A DNA stretch of 64,000 bases, from NCBI RefSeq assembly GCF_040802235.1, contig NC_133166.1, forward strand, positions 2,356,001 through 2,420,000, given 5' to 3'. A program made the position numbers and the translations under genes. A model generated the notes under the pieces. That model saw nothing but the letters and a program-made list of their open reading frames with translations, had not been told where the DNA came from and did not search any database. This DNA comes from Manis javanica (lineage: Eukaryota; Chordata; Mammalia; Pholidota; Manidae). Of this stretch, positions 1 through 12,000 are shown piece after piece; the stretch's first letter is position 1, and each line of letters opens with the position of its first letter.

Positions 1-894
1 TCCTGTGAGATTTCAAGAATCTACAAACCCTGGGCATCCAGAAGCAGATACAAAAGATCCTGGTAAAGGTAGATTTGAATTCTGTTGACGTGTTGCTGAG
101 AATTTTAGGTAAGATACCTAATTCATATATGCAAGGTAGGGTGAAAATTTCACTTGTTCCTTATAACCAGTACAAAGGTCATTAGCACACTAGGGTATTA
201 TAAGTGCTAAAGAAAAGACCTCTTGAGATACCTTCACCATCTTCCTATGACAGTTTTTAAAACTTCTGAGAGTTCACAGGAAGAAGTAGCATTTCTCATA
301 ATTAGATGTAAAGAAGAGCGATTAATATTTCAGACAAGGATGTAGGAGGAGAAAAACTGCACAAACATACAAGCAACTCTCAGGAACCACTTACAGAAGA
401 AACAGCGTTACGAATATCCAAAAAGCAACTGGGGCAGCAGTAGCAGAGATTACCGGAGATTATTAGTCTGAAGGCCAAAAGACATCCAAAAAAGTTTAAC
501 TTTCTTACAGTTTGATATTCTTTAGGAAAACACAAAGGCAGATGATATTTTTGAGAAGAATTCCAGACGAGAGAAGCTTATCTCTAAATACAAAACATTA
601 TATTTTTTTCTAATTTTGGATGGGAAATGAATTCTTTGACCTAAAAAAACAAAAATGCAACTTTAGTTAGGAAGCATAACATGGTAACTGTTTAGCAGGC
701 ACAGCCAGGTGACCACAGCCTTCTGGCTCCGATGAACAAAAACAGAACTCAGTTCTTCAGGCCAGTCTCTACCCAAGGATATGTGTGCCCTCTCGTTTTG
801 GTGTTGGTGTTAGTATTCAAAGTAGATCTGTTCATAGCTCATCTTAATAATGTATTCATAGTATGGTATTTCTCAGATGTGATCTATAGACAAC
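1..894. other. intergenic, no recognised feature
   Basis: AT-rich sequence with no long open frame, no recognisable repeat and no RNA gene on either strand. Ancient repeats too decayed to recognise by eye may be present. Confidence 0.5.
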
Positions 895-1017
895 TTACAT
901 CATAAGCACTCAGAATGCTTTAATGCAAGCAGCTTCCTGGGCCCCACCCACAGCCTGCTGAATTAGGAATATGGGTACGGTTGGGTGATTCTAAGGTGCA
1001 TGAATTTGAGAACGAAG
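895..1017. mobile_element. MER5A-like hAT-Charlie DNA transposon remnant
   Basis: The stretch has the layout of MER5A, a short non-autonomous hAT-Charlie element: a 'tcagaatg' start, a 'cttcctgggccccacccac' core, 'ctgaattagga', then 'ggtgattctaaggtgcat' and 'tttgagaac' near the end. It is diverged and has no coding capacity. The family is named from remembered consensus features. Confidence 0.6.
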
Positions 1018-1021
1018 GTTT

Positions 1022-1158
1022 GAATGCTTATGATGTGCCTGGTGTTGCCTTTAGTCCTTACTTAACTATCTCCTTACAACAGCGCTAAGGAGAGGTAAGT
1101 TATTCCTGTCTTACAGATGAAGAAAATGAGGCTTTACAATGTTGACTATGATGGAGAA
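1022..1158 (+). repeat. MIR SINE fragment
   Basis: MIR core features are present: 'gatgtgcctggtgttgcc' near the left and 'cttacagatgaagaaaatga' on the right. It is an ancient tRNA-derived SINE, heavily diverged and without function that can be read here. Confidence 0.6.
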
Positions 1159-1544
1159 CTTGAAACCTTGTTAATCACCTGAATGTCAAATGCCTTTTCT
1201 ATGACATCCTAGGTGTCTGGTTTGAGCAGTCAGCTGTGATTTGAATGGCATACTTCCTATCCATCATCACGTATAAGGGCAGAAAATGTGTCGCTGATGT
1301 GAAAAACAACTTCTTACAGACCCCCTCCATCTGGGCAAAGATTTGGTAAGGCTGTTTTGTAGTCAGATTTTTTATTTCTTCCTATTACTAGACAGCAAAG
1401 AATACAAATGTTCAGCGATTGCTGGTGTCAGGAAATGCGTGTGGGATATCAAACCTGCTGGTGGCTTAAGGGTAAACTGACATCATTAGAAGCCACACAG
1501 GAAATCAGTTCTACTGGTTTCTTTCCCTTCCATTGCAGGTAGAA

Positions 1545-1700
1545 AATGCATCCATTTATTCATGAAAGATTTATTGTGTGTCTTTTCTATACCAGGTACT
1601 ATTCTTGGCACTGGGCATATAATAATGAATGAAAGAGATCAAAAAATTCCTGCTCCATGGAGTTTACATCCTAATGAGCTCCCATCTGTGCTTGATTCCA
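1545..1700 (-). repeat. L2 LINE 3' end fragment
   Basis: Matches the reverse complement of the L2 3' end: 'ttattgtgtgtcttttct', 'ggtactattcttggcactgg', then 'ccatggagtttacatcct'. The open frame that runs through this piece and on to 1969 is a chance frame and not a gene. Confidence 0.6.
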
Positions 1701-2849
1701 GTGACCTAGTAGACCCACAAACATGCGGATGGGCTGCTCTATCACCACAGGTGGTTTTATCACTCAGGGATATTGACCGGTTATTTTCTATTCCTCCACA
1801 TAATTCCTACAAGAATCCACAGAATCCCAGTGTAAAATACAAAGCTGTAGAGTTTCTTAACAGAGTGATAATATCCTTTAAGGAACATTTTTACATAGTC
1901 TGTTTGGATATTTTGTCTGCCACAAATATCAGAGACAGTATTTACCATTTAATATGTAGTGGACAGTGATGAAAAGTTTTGCATCCAAGGGACAATCCCA
2001 GAGAAAGAAAAATGTCCCACCCTCTACATCCAGTGTCTTGATAGACATGTGTGCATTGGAAAAGCATCTTTCCAATTATGTGAGCTTGAAATCTACTCCC
2101 CTTCACAAGTAAACACAAAGTGTATATTGCAGGGTTTTATTTTACATGAGCTTGCCTAGGAATTCAAAATTGGGGAAAGATTGCCATTTGTTTTGTTTAG
2201 AGCTTTATCAAGAATTATTCACCTTGTCAGAAAATTCTTCTTACAATGTAAATGCCACTCAATATTTATTACCAACACACTGGTCATGATACTACATAGG
2301 TAAGTATCCATTTCACTAAGTGTTCCAGTATTGATATTTGGAAATTCACATTATTTTACAAATAAATCCTGTGACTATTACCATGTAATGATTATATTGT
2401 GAAATACTTTTTCTTGTATCACCTTTACACTGGAATTAGGATGTTTTTGCTTACATATACATACACACTTTTGTAGGTTGGTTATATTAACTTTAAATAT
2501 CATGTTAGGACTATAATAGTATAAAGTGGAAATTTTCAATGTGAGAACTATTCTTACATTTGTTATCAAATTGGAGTAAGTGTCATTTTAAGCATTGTAC
2601 ATGCCTACTTATAAAAACTGAAAAGTAATGCTAAGTCCAAGGTTTTTAGACCCCAAAAGGCATGCAATGATATCATACATTCTTCAACATGGCATAACAA
2701 GATAATTTATTTAGGCTCCACTGTGAAATTTCATCCTGATTCTCAATTTGGGATTTGAAAAGAGATGCAAAGAGTTCATGGTTCTGAGGGAGGTGTGACT
2801 GAGAAAAAGTCAGAGAGATACAATGATGCTGGTTTTGAAGATGGAGAAG
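1701..2849. other. intergenic, no recognised feature
   Basis: No gene, RNA or clear repeat. Short open frames (for example 1959-2159 on + and 2378-2569 on -) have no family-like composition and are treated as chance. Confidence 0.45.
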
Positions 2850-3072
2850 ACATGACAAGGAATGTGGGCAACCTCTAGAAGCTGGGAAAGACAAGGGAAT
2901 GGATTCTTCTTTAGAACCTCCAGAAATAAACAGAACCCTGTCAGCATCTTTATTTCAGGACAACTGCACCCATGTTGTACTTCTAATCTACAGAAATTTA
3001 AAATAATATATCTGTGGTGTCCTAAGCCACTGATTATGAGTTAATTTGTTACTGGGGCAATAGAAAACTAAA
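2850..3072 (+). mobile_element. MaLR (MLT1/MST type) LTR fossil, 3' part
   Basis: Layout of the 3' half of an ERVL-MaLR LTR: 'agaagctgggaaagacaagg', 'agaacctccagaaataaac', 'cctaagccactgattatg', 'gttactggggcaatagaaaa'. It is a broken, ancient remnant, and no internal retroviral sequence adjoins it. Confidence 0.55.
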
Positions 3073-3084
3073 AGAATGGTGAAC

Positions 3085-4075
3085 TGATTTTTGACAAGGG
3101 TGCCAAGATAACTCAGTGGCAAAAGATTAGTTTTTCAACGAATGGTGTTGACATAACTGGACATTCACCTGCAAATGAATGAAGTCAGACCCCCACCTGA
3201 CACAATGAACAAAAACTCAAAATGGATCACAGGACCAAATGTAAGAACTAAAACTACAGAAATCTTAGAAGAAAACAGGGCAAATCTTTATGTGCTTAGG
3301 TTAGGCAGTGGTATTTGAATAAGACACCTTTGAAAGCAAGAAAAGATAAAAACAGAAATAGGATTTTATTAAATTAAAAGTTTTGTATATCAAAGGAGAC
3401 CATCAAGAAAGTAAAAAGATAACCCTGAGAATAGGAGAAAATATCTGCAATTTATATACCTGATAAGGGACTTGTGTCCAGAGTATAGAAGAACTCTTAA
3501 AATTCAATAATAAAAAGACAAAAAGAACTAATTAAAAGATGAGTCAGGGACATGAATAAACATTTCTTCAAAGAAGGTAATAAATAACCAATAAGCACTT
3601 GAAAAGATGCTCAACATCATTGCTCATTAGAAGCTAAATCAAAGCCACAGTATTACATTACTGCATACCTACTAGAATTGCTAAAGTAAAAAAGACAATA
3701 ACTTGTGGTGATGATAAGGAAAAATTGGGATCTCCATACTTTGCTAGTTGTGCTGAAAAATGGCACAACTAATTTGAAAGACACTTTGGCAATTCCTCAA
3801 TAGATCTACCATGTGACAGAACAATTCTTACTCAAGATCAGTTAAAAGGTATGTCTATCCAAAACTTGTACAAGAACACTTATAGCAACTTTGTTCATAA
3901 CTGCCAAGAAATAGAAACAACGAAATGTCCATTGACTGATTAATGGGTAAAGAAATAATGGTATATCCATATGAAGGAATGTTATTTGGCAATAGAAGGG
4001 AATGAAGAAACGATGTAAGCTACAACATGGATAAAAAGAGTATTTGAGCAAGGTTTTTTTGTACAGAGAAATATG
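3085..4075 (+). mobile_element. old L1 3' fragment
   Basis: Degraded L1 ORF2 C-terminal sequence on the + strand. Typical stretches include 'atggatcacaggaccaaatg', 'tcttagaagaaaacaggg', 'atctgcaatttatatacctg' and 'catgtgacagaacaattctt'. Stops occur in every frame. The right part is repeated at 15206-16060, as part of a larger duplicated block. Confidence 0.7.
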
Positions 4076-4440
4076 GTCTCAACTTCCTGTCTTTGAAAAG
4101 AAGAATGCTTCTTTTCTTCTGGCGTAGGAAGGGCAGCACTTATATGAGAGTTTTGTCTCCTGTTTTCAGGAAGAAAAGGGTACCACAGAGTGTGCCTTTT
4201 TTATCTGCTCGGTTTTTTTTTTTAATGGAAAAGCTCAAAATAATCCTAAGCCAAAAAGGCATATTTTGGGGTGGGATATTTTGCCAGCTTTCAACACACT
4301 GTGAATGTGTTTCTAACCCACAGGGAATTTCCCATTTCCCATGGGCTTTGAACAACTTGTTCGCTGTAGCTGGGTAATGGGGAAGAAATGTTTTCCCCTC
4401 AGTGTCTAAATTTAATTAGTATCACTCGTATTTTGTTGCA
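3221..4440 (+). repeat. paralogous block, copy 1 (upstream of the first OR9G gene)
   Basis: This block matches 15206-16206 plus 24091-24290. It comprises the tail of an old L1 and about 350 bp of non-L1 sequence, with shared stretches such as 'ttttcaggaagaaaagggta', 'tcaaaataatcctaagc' and 'cacagggaatttcccattt'. The shared non-L1 part argues for a segmental duplication instead of two independent L1 insertions. Near 4205-4216 this copy keeps the empty site of the insertion that interrupts copy 2. Confidence 0.7.
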
Positions 4441-4499
4441 CACAATTATACAATTTTATTTTCTTAACATCATCTAACATTAACTGAAAATAGTTATGT

Positions 4500-4600
4500 G
4501 TTCATTTGCTCATTTATTATCTCTATCTCCCTTCTAAATAAAATCTCCATAGAATGTCAGCTGCACTGCTGTATTCCAATACCTAGAAAGCAACTGAGTC
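4500..4600 (+). repeat. possible L2 3' end fragment
   Basis: 'tctccatagaatgtcagctg' followed by 'gctgtattccaatacctaga' resembles the L2 3' end in sense direction. It is short and diverged. Confidence 0.3.
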
Positions 4601-4835
4601 TGAAAATCGTTTTCTTAAAATCTGAATAACCCATCATTAACACTAAAGCTTTCCTATTAATAAATGCATTTTGTTGAAATGAGTGTGTTGAGGCTCAAAA
4701 AATTCTGATAAGCTGCCCCTGTCATGCAAGATTTCTGCCCAGCTCTCCCTTACTTTAATATCCATAGCCTCAAACACATCTCCTAGGCCAATCACAGAGA
4801 ATGCCCTCATTTGGTGTTGTTTGAGGGAATTAAAC

Positions 4836-4856
4836 TCTTCACTCTTGCTTTTGTAG
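4836..4856 (+). promoter_or_regulatory. 3' splice site before the OR coding exon
   Basis: A pyrimidine-rich tract ending 'cttgcttttgtag' lies 18 nt before the start codon. OR genes usually have one or more 5' non-coding exons spliced to a single coding exon. The same 18-nt spacing is found in the two other OR9G genes of this window, which supports the call. Confidence 0.6.
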
Positions 4857-4874
4857 ATGAGCTGTCGATAAGCC

Positions 4875-5810
4875 ATGGAGAGGAGCAACCACACGGTGAC
4901 AGAGTTCATCCTGCTGGGCTTCAGCACAGACCCTGTGACGCAGCGCGTCCTCTTTGTGGTATTCCTGGGCGTGTACTCTGTGACCGTGGTAGGAAATATC
5001 ACCCTCATGGTGCTGATCTGCAGTGACTCCCGGCTGCACACGCCCATGTACTTTTTCATTGGGAATCTGTCTTTTCTGGATCTCTGGTATTCCTCTGTCT
5101 ACACGCCAAAGATCCTAGTGATCTGCATCTCTGAGGACAGAAGCATCTCCTTTGCTGGCTGTGTGGCTCAGTTCCTCTTCTCTGCTGGGCTGGGGTACAG
5201 TGAGTGTTACCTGCTGGCTGCCATGGCGTATGACCGCTATGTGGCCATCTCTCAGCCGCTGCTTTATGCTCAGGCCATGTCAAAGAGGCTGTGCATCTGT
5301 TTGGTCATATATTCCTTTATTGGAGGTTTTGTTAACTCAATAATCCTCACCAGCAACACATTCACATTGGACTTTTGTGGTGACAATGTCATTGATGACT
5401 TTTTCTGCGATGTCCCACCTCTTGTAAAGTTGGCATGTGGTGTGAGAGAGACCTACCAGGCTGTGCTCCTCTTCTTCACGGCCTCCAATGTCATTGCCCC
5501 CTGTGTGCTCATCCTCGCCTCCTACCTCTTCATCATCACCACCATCCTGAGGATCCGCTCCACCCAGGGCCGCCTCAAAGCCTTCTCCACATGCTCCTCC
5601 CACCTGGTCTCTGTCACCTTGTACTATGGCTCCATTCTCTACATCTACTCTCACCCCGGCTCCAGCAATTTCCTTGGCACGGAAAAAATAGTGTCTACAT
5701 TTTACACTGTGGTGTTCCCCATGGTGAATCCCATGATCTACAGCCTGAGGAATAAAGATGTGAAAGAAGCTCTCAAAAAACTCTTGAGGTTAGCAAAATC
5801 TGAAGTCTAA
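4875..5810 (+). CDS. olfactory receptor, family 9 subfamily G
   Basis: Class II odorant receptor, a seven-transmembrane GPCR of olfactory neuron cilia that signals through G-olf. It has 311 residues, a normal OR length, in one uninterrupted exon. Visible OR signatures: N-glycosylation site NHT at residue 5, LHTPMYFF from 54 (TM2), MAYDRYVAI at 117-125 (end of TM3), KAFSTCSSHL at 235-244 (TM6), [14 protein letters not shown] at 282-295 (TM7), and Cys96 with Cys178 for the loop disulfide. The start follows a predicted splice acceptor by 18 nt. The sequence resembles human OR9G1, which also has KEALKKLL near the end, but this protein carries an extra C-terminal RLAKSEV. Residues 1-125 and 203-257 are almost identical to the two OR9G genes at 27.6 and 38.6 kb, whereas residues 135-203 are only about 55% identical, a mosaic suggesting gene conversion. 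Subfamily is firm; the exact human counterpart is not. Confidence 0.95.
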   Translation: MERSNHTVTEFILLGFSTDPVTQRVLFVVFLGVYSVTVVGNITLMVLICSDSRLHTPMYFFIGNLSFLDLWYSSVYTPKILVICISEDRSISFAGCVAQFLFSAGLGYSECYLLAAMAYDRYVAISQPLLYAQAMSKRLCICLVIYSFIGGFVNSIILTSNTFTLDFCGDNVIDDFFCDVPPLVKLACGVRETYQAVLLFFTASNVIAPCVLILASYLFIITTILRIRSTQGRLKAFSTCSSHLVSVTLYYGSILYIYSHPGSSNFLGTEKIVSTFYTVVFPMVNPMIYSLRNKDVKEALKKLLRLAKSEV

Positions 5811-7280
5811 ATTGACCTAAATTCCTGGATCAGTGAGCAGGGAAAATGGCCTACTGCGAGAAAACCCTGGAAACCTGGATTGAAAAACACCTTTTTTCTT
5901 GTAATTAAAAGAATTCTAATGAAAAAGAGTTTGTTTCTTTGTATTAGTTTCTTTTGCTACAGTGATTGAACCATAATTTATATATAAAAGATATATTTAA
6001 TATAACTTTAATATAGTTCTTAAAAAGGAGTATTGCAGTTTAGTGGAAAACAGAGTTCATATTACCTCTGGATACCACATTAAATTTTATTTTACTATCT
6101 CTTCCCTGAGATTGAACCAGTTTTTTTCCCCTCTTCCTGATGGGCATTATGGAATATAAAGAAAATGTAGTAATATAGACTCTGGACATATGTAGATTGC
6201 ATGCCTAAATCTTCTTGTCTAGTCCTTACAGAACTTCTATGTAAATGGAAGAATAAGGCACATTAAATATTGTGATGAAAAGAAAGAGGATATCATGTGT
6301 TATTTAATGAATGCAGATGGAAAGGAAGATCAGAATATCAAAGTTAATACAAACGGCCAAGTGGCTACAATGATATGTTCTAAAAGTTTTATTTAAATTC
6401 ACTTTTTTAATGTGCTCATTATAATAGCTATAACCTTCAATAACAAAATTGACATCTGAGGTACAAGCTACTCCTTCATAAAATGTAACAAAATCTTAAT
6501 AATCTCTAATTTGTAGGGCTGTTGTAAACAGTTTTGTAAAAAATATCAAATAGACCTGTCATGTGCTGAGTATTGAGTTTTACGTTTCTTCATCCTTCAA
6601 ATCTCCTGCTCGAAAAATAAGAAGTAGCTTTATTGGCTGTAGAACATCGTGGGTTTTGCTGGCTGGTATGTTCATTTCAGTTTGTTTACCTTGGTGCTGA
6701 TATTTTCCTTTATGGGAATATGTGGTGGCATGAAATGAGGGAAAGAATGGCAGAGTGCTCATTCTCTGTGGGTAGATGGCTCTTTCAGGGTGACACCCAA
6801 TTATGGAGGCACATTTTCCTCCAAGAATTTAGAAAGATACTGGATTGTCTGTGTAATCCACACAGCTGAGGCCTTCTGTTTCCAGCACTGGAACCATTCC
6901 AGATCTCTTACATACTCAATAAAATTGGCTCACCAAACTTCAAAGTCAAACTATGTGTGCAAAACCATCCTATTCCTCTATTCTTTTCAGAGCTTCCCCG
7001 GGGCAATCTAGGGGACACATTGTATGAAACTCTAGTTCTGCAAAGAAGCCGAATACAATCTTATGGATTATCAATCCACCCATTATTATGTGTTTAAAAT
7101 AGTTTAATCACAACACAATGATTTAAAAAATTAAGAGTGGTTTCTTCAATGTGTCATTGTTTTAAGACTAAGTTGTATTTACTTAAAATACAGCAACGTT
7201 AACAAATAGGTGTATAAGCCAATAATTTGGATAGTGCAGGCAGAACATTCTGCAGAAAGATCACATTCATCTCCGTGCCC
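5811..7280. other. intergenic between two OR loci
   Basis: AT-rich sequence with no gene. An ATTAAA at about 5904, just under 100 bp after the OR stop codon, could serve as its polyadenylation signal. The open frames at 6580-7011 are short, overlap on both strands and show no family resemblance. Confidence 0.5.
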
Positions 7281-8208
7281 TTATGTTCTGCGTTGCTTTC
7301 CATAAGGTGTCCTTGACATCTTTGTTTCCAGGCTATAGATGAGAGGGTTGAGCAATGGGTTAACGACAGTATAGAATAGGGATGCTAATTTGTCTCTTCC
7401 TAGGGAGTAAGTGGAACTTGGCCTTGAGTGCATGAAGAGCAAGGACCCATAAAAGAGCATGACAGAGATGAGGTGAGAAGCACAGGTAGAGAAGGCCTTG
7501 TGTCTTCCTGAGGCTGAGCGGGTCCACAGGAAAGCCAGAGGATGTTTACATAGGAAATCACGATGGCGAGAATGCTGGAGAGGACCGTGAAGCCCTCCAT
7601 ACCAAGGAGGACTTTTTCGTAGACATGGGTATCAGTACAAGACATTTTTACCAATGGTGCTATGTCACAAAAGTAGTGGTCAATGATATTCTTACCACAG
7701 AAACTCAGGCGGAAAGTGTTGGCAGTATGGGCTATGGCATTCAAGAGCCCTCCTATGTAGGAGCCAGCAACGAGTGCAGTACAGAGAGAACTGGACATAG
7801 CACTTGAATAAGGTAGTGGGTTACAAACTGCCACATGGCCGTCATAATGCCATGGCAGCTAGGAGGTAACACTCAGTGTAGGTTACAACACAGGAGAAGA
7901 AAAACTGGGCCCCACATCCTGCCAAGGAAATGCCCTTATATTCTGAGACACAAATGGCCAGGATTTGGGGAGTATACACAGAGGTGTACCAAAAATCCAA
8001 GAAAGACAGATTGCCAATGAAAAAGTACATAGGTGTGTGCAGGCGGGAATCAATATGGATTAAGAACCAGGGTCATGTACCCCAACAAGGTTATCAGGTA
8101 GAGCATCAGAAATATTCCAAATAGAATCAGCTGCCACCAGGGATCTGCTAAGAAGCCCACCAAGATGAATTCAGTCAGGATAGTGAGATTTCCCACTTCC
8201 ATATCCAT
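7281..8208 (-). pseudogene. OR9G4 pseudogene
   Basis: The reverse strand holds a complete but broken OR9G4-like coding exon, beginning MDMEVGN at 8208 and followed by TILTEF. The readable core, CTALVAGSYIGG to FCGKNIIDHYFCD, matches human OR9G4 as remembered. Visible lesions: an extra base in the TM2 entry region (about 8060-8080); an extra base inside the MAYDR motif (about 7845, 'gcattatgac' for 'gcatatgac'); a disordered, shortened stretch after TM5 (about 7540-7555), where the frame is lost; and loss of two bases in the SLRNKD motif near 7330. The TM6-TM7 part ([10 protein letters not shown] and [10 protein letters not shown] equivalents) is still recognisable in shifted frames. It cannot encode a receptor. 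It lies tail to tail with the intact OR9G gene at 4875. Confidence 0.9.
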
Positions 8209-8321
8209 AAAGGAGAGAGCCTGATAAAGACTTCAAAAAAAAAAAAGAAATTTTCATGATTTTTCTATTGTAAAAAATTAACAAATGTATCAATTACATC
8301 ACCGATTACTAAGTAAAGGCT

Positions 8322-8545
8322 TTTTTAATTTTTTATTTATTTTTACTGAAGTGTAGTTGATATACAATAGGATATTGGTTTCAAGTATACAACAAAGCTA
8401 TCTTCATTATTAGATGCTCACCCTAACTATTGTAGTTGCTATGTGTGAATACAGTTGTTACAGATTTATTGTATTCTCTCTGCTGTGCTTTCATCCCCAT
8501 GACTAAGGACTCTCTAAATTGATAGATGTTCAGCCTGTGACTTGG
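8322..8545 (-). mobile_element. L1 3' UTR fragment
   Basis: A T-rich start followed by 'actgaagtgtagttgatata' and 'ggtttcaagtatacaacaaa' resembles the reverse complement of a laurasiatherian L1 3' end. It is only about 220 bp, 5'-truncated and diverged. Confidence 0.5.
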
Positions 8546-9054
8546 TAAGACCACAGGAATTGGTGTTAAAATCTGATTTTTGAATTAGGGCTTTCACTTT
8601 GTCATTGTTTACTGCAGGGCATGTCTCATAGTCTAACCAAACAGTCAAGAAAAATGATGCCCCTCACAGCTTGGCTGATTGAGTAAAAGAGATATTCATA
8701 AAAACACCCAGGCCAGCTTGCCACACAGATAGAAAAGCCTGTGTGAAGATGCCATCTGCAAGCCAGGAAGACAGTCCACCCCAGGGGCTGTGTCAGTTGT
8801 TAACTTGATCATACACTTCCAGCATCCAGAACTGTAGGCAGATGATCCAGAGCATCTCCCGAAGCGAATTCCATGAACACCACAAAATGCCTGTATAAGG
8901 ACAATTCAATGCCAATATGCATCCTTAATTTGTGAAAGCTAGCCAATGTCATGTGAAACATGAAACTGCTGAGTTTTACAATTCTGGGGAAAATCTATTC
9001 TGTCTGTGATAATTCCCTTACCAGGTTGATGTTTTTATGAAAGTCCAGGAGAGG
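8546..9054. other. unassigned intergenic sequence
   Basis: No gene. The phrase 'cagcatccagaactgtagg' near 8822 recalls the 3' part of some MaLR LTRs, but the similarity is too short to call. Confidence 0.35.
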
Positions 9055-12000
9055 AGGGATTAAAGATGGTGGCATGAGAGGTGAGACAGAGACCATGTAT
9101 AATACGAAAATATAATTAATACAACTAATCCTGAAAGAGCAACAGGAAGTAGACTGTGCCAGACTGCATACACCTGGAGGAAAAAACAGACCTCACAGAA
9201 CAGGGTAATGTACCAAAGCTGTGATCTGGTGGGTGGACCCATACCCTTCCATCACACCAGCTCATGGGCAGGAGAAAGAACAATGGAGCTGGGAGGGGGT
9301 GGAAGCCTGGGACTGCTGGACACCTAGCCCTGGAGGTCTGCTCTGGGAGCCAAACCTACATTTCATGGTGCTCTGGTGATTAGTGGGGTTGGAAAGCTAA
9401 GATAGGCAGAATACCTGGAGAGACTGAGATTACTGTTGCTTGTGGAAAACAGAGATCCATATCTGGCTGATCTGGTTGGGCAGAGACTTCCTAAAAGTGA
9501 TAGGGCTTCTAAAGAGGCAAGGATTGCACAGAGCTTACTGCTCGGGAGAAAGCACAGGTAAACAAAATTGTCCTGGTACACTGTGCCTAACAGGTTGGGA
9601 ACTTTCGTGATCTCCAGGCATTCCATCCCCCTGGCTGGCTATGCAGCTCCAAGGCACCCTTCCAGCATCCAGAACTGTGATATGCAGCCTTCTGTGCCTT
9701 CCTCCCAGCCAGTCCACACTTGGCTCGCAAACTGTCAAACCCTGCCCTGGTGTCAGGCCAGCCAGAGAGAAGCCTACAGCAGCTACAAGCACAAAGCATA
9801 GAGGCTTATACCTGTGTGTTTGGCCCACTGATTCTGGTAGTGCAGACAGGCATAGTAGCCAGGAAACAGGAAACAGTTCTTTCCTTCCCCCAGGCACCAG
9901 TATCACTCCCCTGTGACCCCCAACATTGCTCCAGGGCCTGAGTAGCTCCAGAAAATAGAGCTTATGGGCACTAGAGGGCACCAGATAAAAATATGAAACA
10001 TCAAAAGAACCTGGTTCAAAGCACTTAACACCAGCAGAAAAAGGATCAAGTGAGACTGAAGTAATAAATATTCCTGAGAGAGATTTCAAAATAAAAATCA
10101 TAAACATGCTCCTGCAGGTACAGGAAAAATTTTCAAGAACTCAGGAATGACCTCAGGACTGAGATACAATTGTTGAGTAACAAAATGGATGGTAAAAGCA
10201 GATTAGATATGGTGAAGGAGATAACGAATGAAATAGAAATTAGATAAGTGAAATACAAAGAAGGTGAGGTGCACAGAGAAAAAAGAATCTCTAGGAATGA
10301 AAGAATACTGAGAGAACTCTGTGACCAATTCAAATGGAACAATATTCATATTATAGGGGTACCACAAGAATAAGAGAGAAATAAAGGGGTAGAAATTGTC
10401 TTTGAGGAAGTAATTGCTGACAACTTCCCCAATCTGGGGAAGGAGATAGTCTACCAGGCCACCAAGGTGCACATGTCTCTGAACACAAGAGACTCAAGAA
10501 GGACAGTACCAAGACACATAATAATTAAAATAACAAAGATCAAGGATAAGGACAGACTATTAAAAGCAGCCAGAGGAGAAGAAAGATCACATACAAAGTA
10601 AAACCCATCAGGCTATCATCAGACTTCTCAGCAGAAACTTTACAGACCAGAAGGGAGTGGCATGATATATTTAATGCAATGAAGCAGAAGGGCCTCAAAA
10701 CAAGAATACTCTATCCAGCAAGATTATTTAAATTTGACGGAGGGATTAAACAATTTCCAGATAAGCAAAAACTAAGAGAACTTACCTCCCACAAACCATC
10801 TGTACAGTGTATTTTGGAGGGACTGCTATAGATGGAAGTGTTCCTAAGGTTAAATAGCTGTCACCAGAGGTAATAAAAAGGGATAGACAAGGAGTACAGA
10901 ATATGATGCCTATTATATAAAGAATGGAGGAGGAAGAAAAGGAGGGGGAAAAAAAGAACCTTTAGATTATGTTTGTAATAGTATACTAAGTTAGTTAAGT
11001 TAGACTTTTAGATAGTAAGGAAGTTACCCCTGAACATTTGGTAACCATGAATCTAAAGCCTGCAGTGGCAATAAGAACATGCCTATTGATAATAACCCTA
11101 AATGGAAATGGCCTGAATGCACCAATCAAAAGGCACAGAGTCACCGAAGGGATAAAAAAGCAAGACCCATCTATATGCTGCCTACAAGGGACTCACTTCA
11201 AACCTGAAAACATACACAGACTAAAAGTGATGGGATGGAAAAAAATGTTTCATGCAACTAATCGGGAGAAAAAAGCACGTGTTGCAGTACTTGTATCAGA
11301 CAAATAGACTTTAAAAGAAAGAAAGAAACAAGAGAAAAAGAAGGATATTACATAATGATAAAGGGGTCAATCCAAAAAGGGGATATAACCATTATAAATA
11401 TCTATGCACCCAACAATGGAGCAGCTACATATTTGAAACATATACTAACAGAATTGAAGGGGAAATAGAATGCAATGCATTCATTCTAGGAGGCTTCAAC
11501 ACTCCACTCACTCCAAAGGACAGATCAACCAGACAGAAAATAAGTAAGGAGGAAGAGTCACTGAACAACATATTAGAACAGATGGACCTAACAGACATCT
11601 ACAGAACTCTCCCCCAAAAGGAAAAGATTACACATTCTTCTGAAGTGTACAAGGAACACTTTCAAGAATAGATCATATACTAGGCCACATAAAGAGCCTC
11701 AGTAAATTCAAAAAGGTTGTAACTGTACCAACCAGTTTCTCAGACCAGTAAGTTGTGAAACTAGAAATAAATTATGCAAAGAAAATAAAAAAGCCCACAA
11801 ACACATGGAGGCTTATCAACATGCTCCTAAATCACCAATGAATCAATGAACAAATAAAAACAGAGATCAAGCAATGTATGGAGACAAATGACAACAATAA
11901 TTCAACACCACAAAATCTGTGGGACACAACAAAGGCCATGCTAAGAGGGAATTATTTTGCAATACAAGCCTACCTCAAGAAAGAACAATCCCATATGAAG

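Noticed and set aside
1562-1969. 135-codon open frame as a gene
   Set aside because: It starts inside an L2 repeat, has no domain and no family resemblance.
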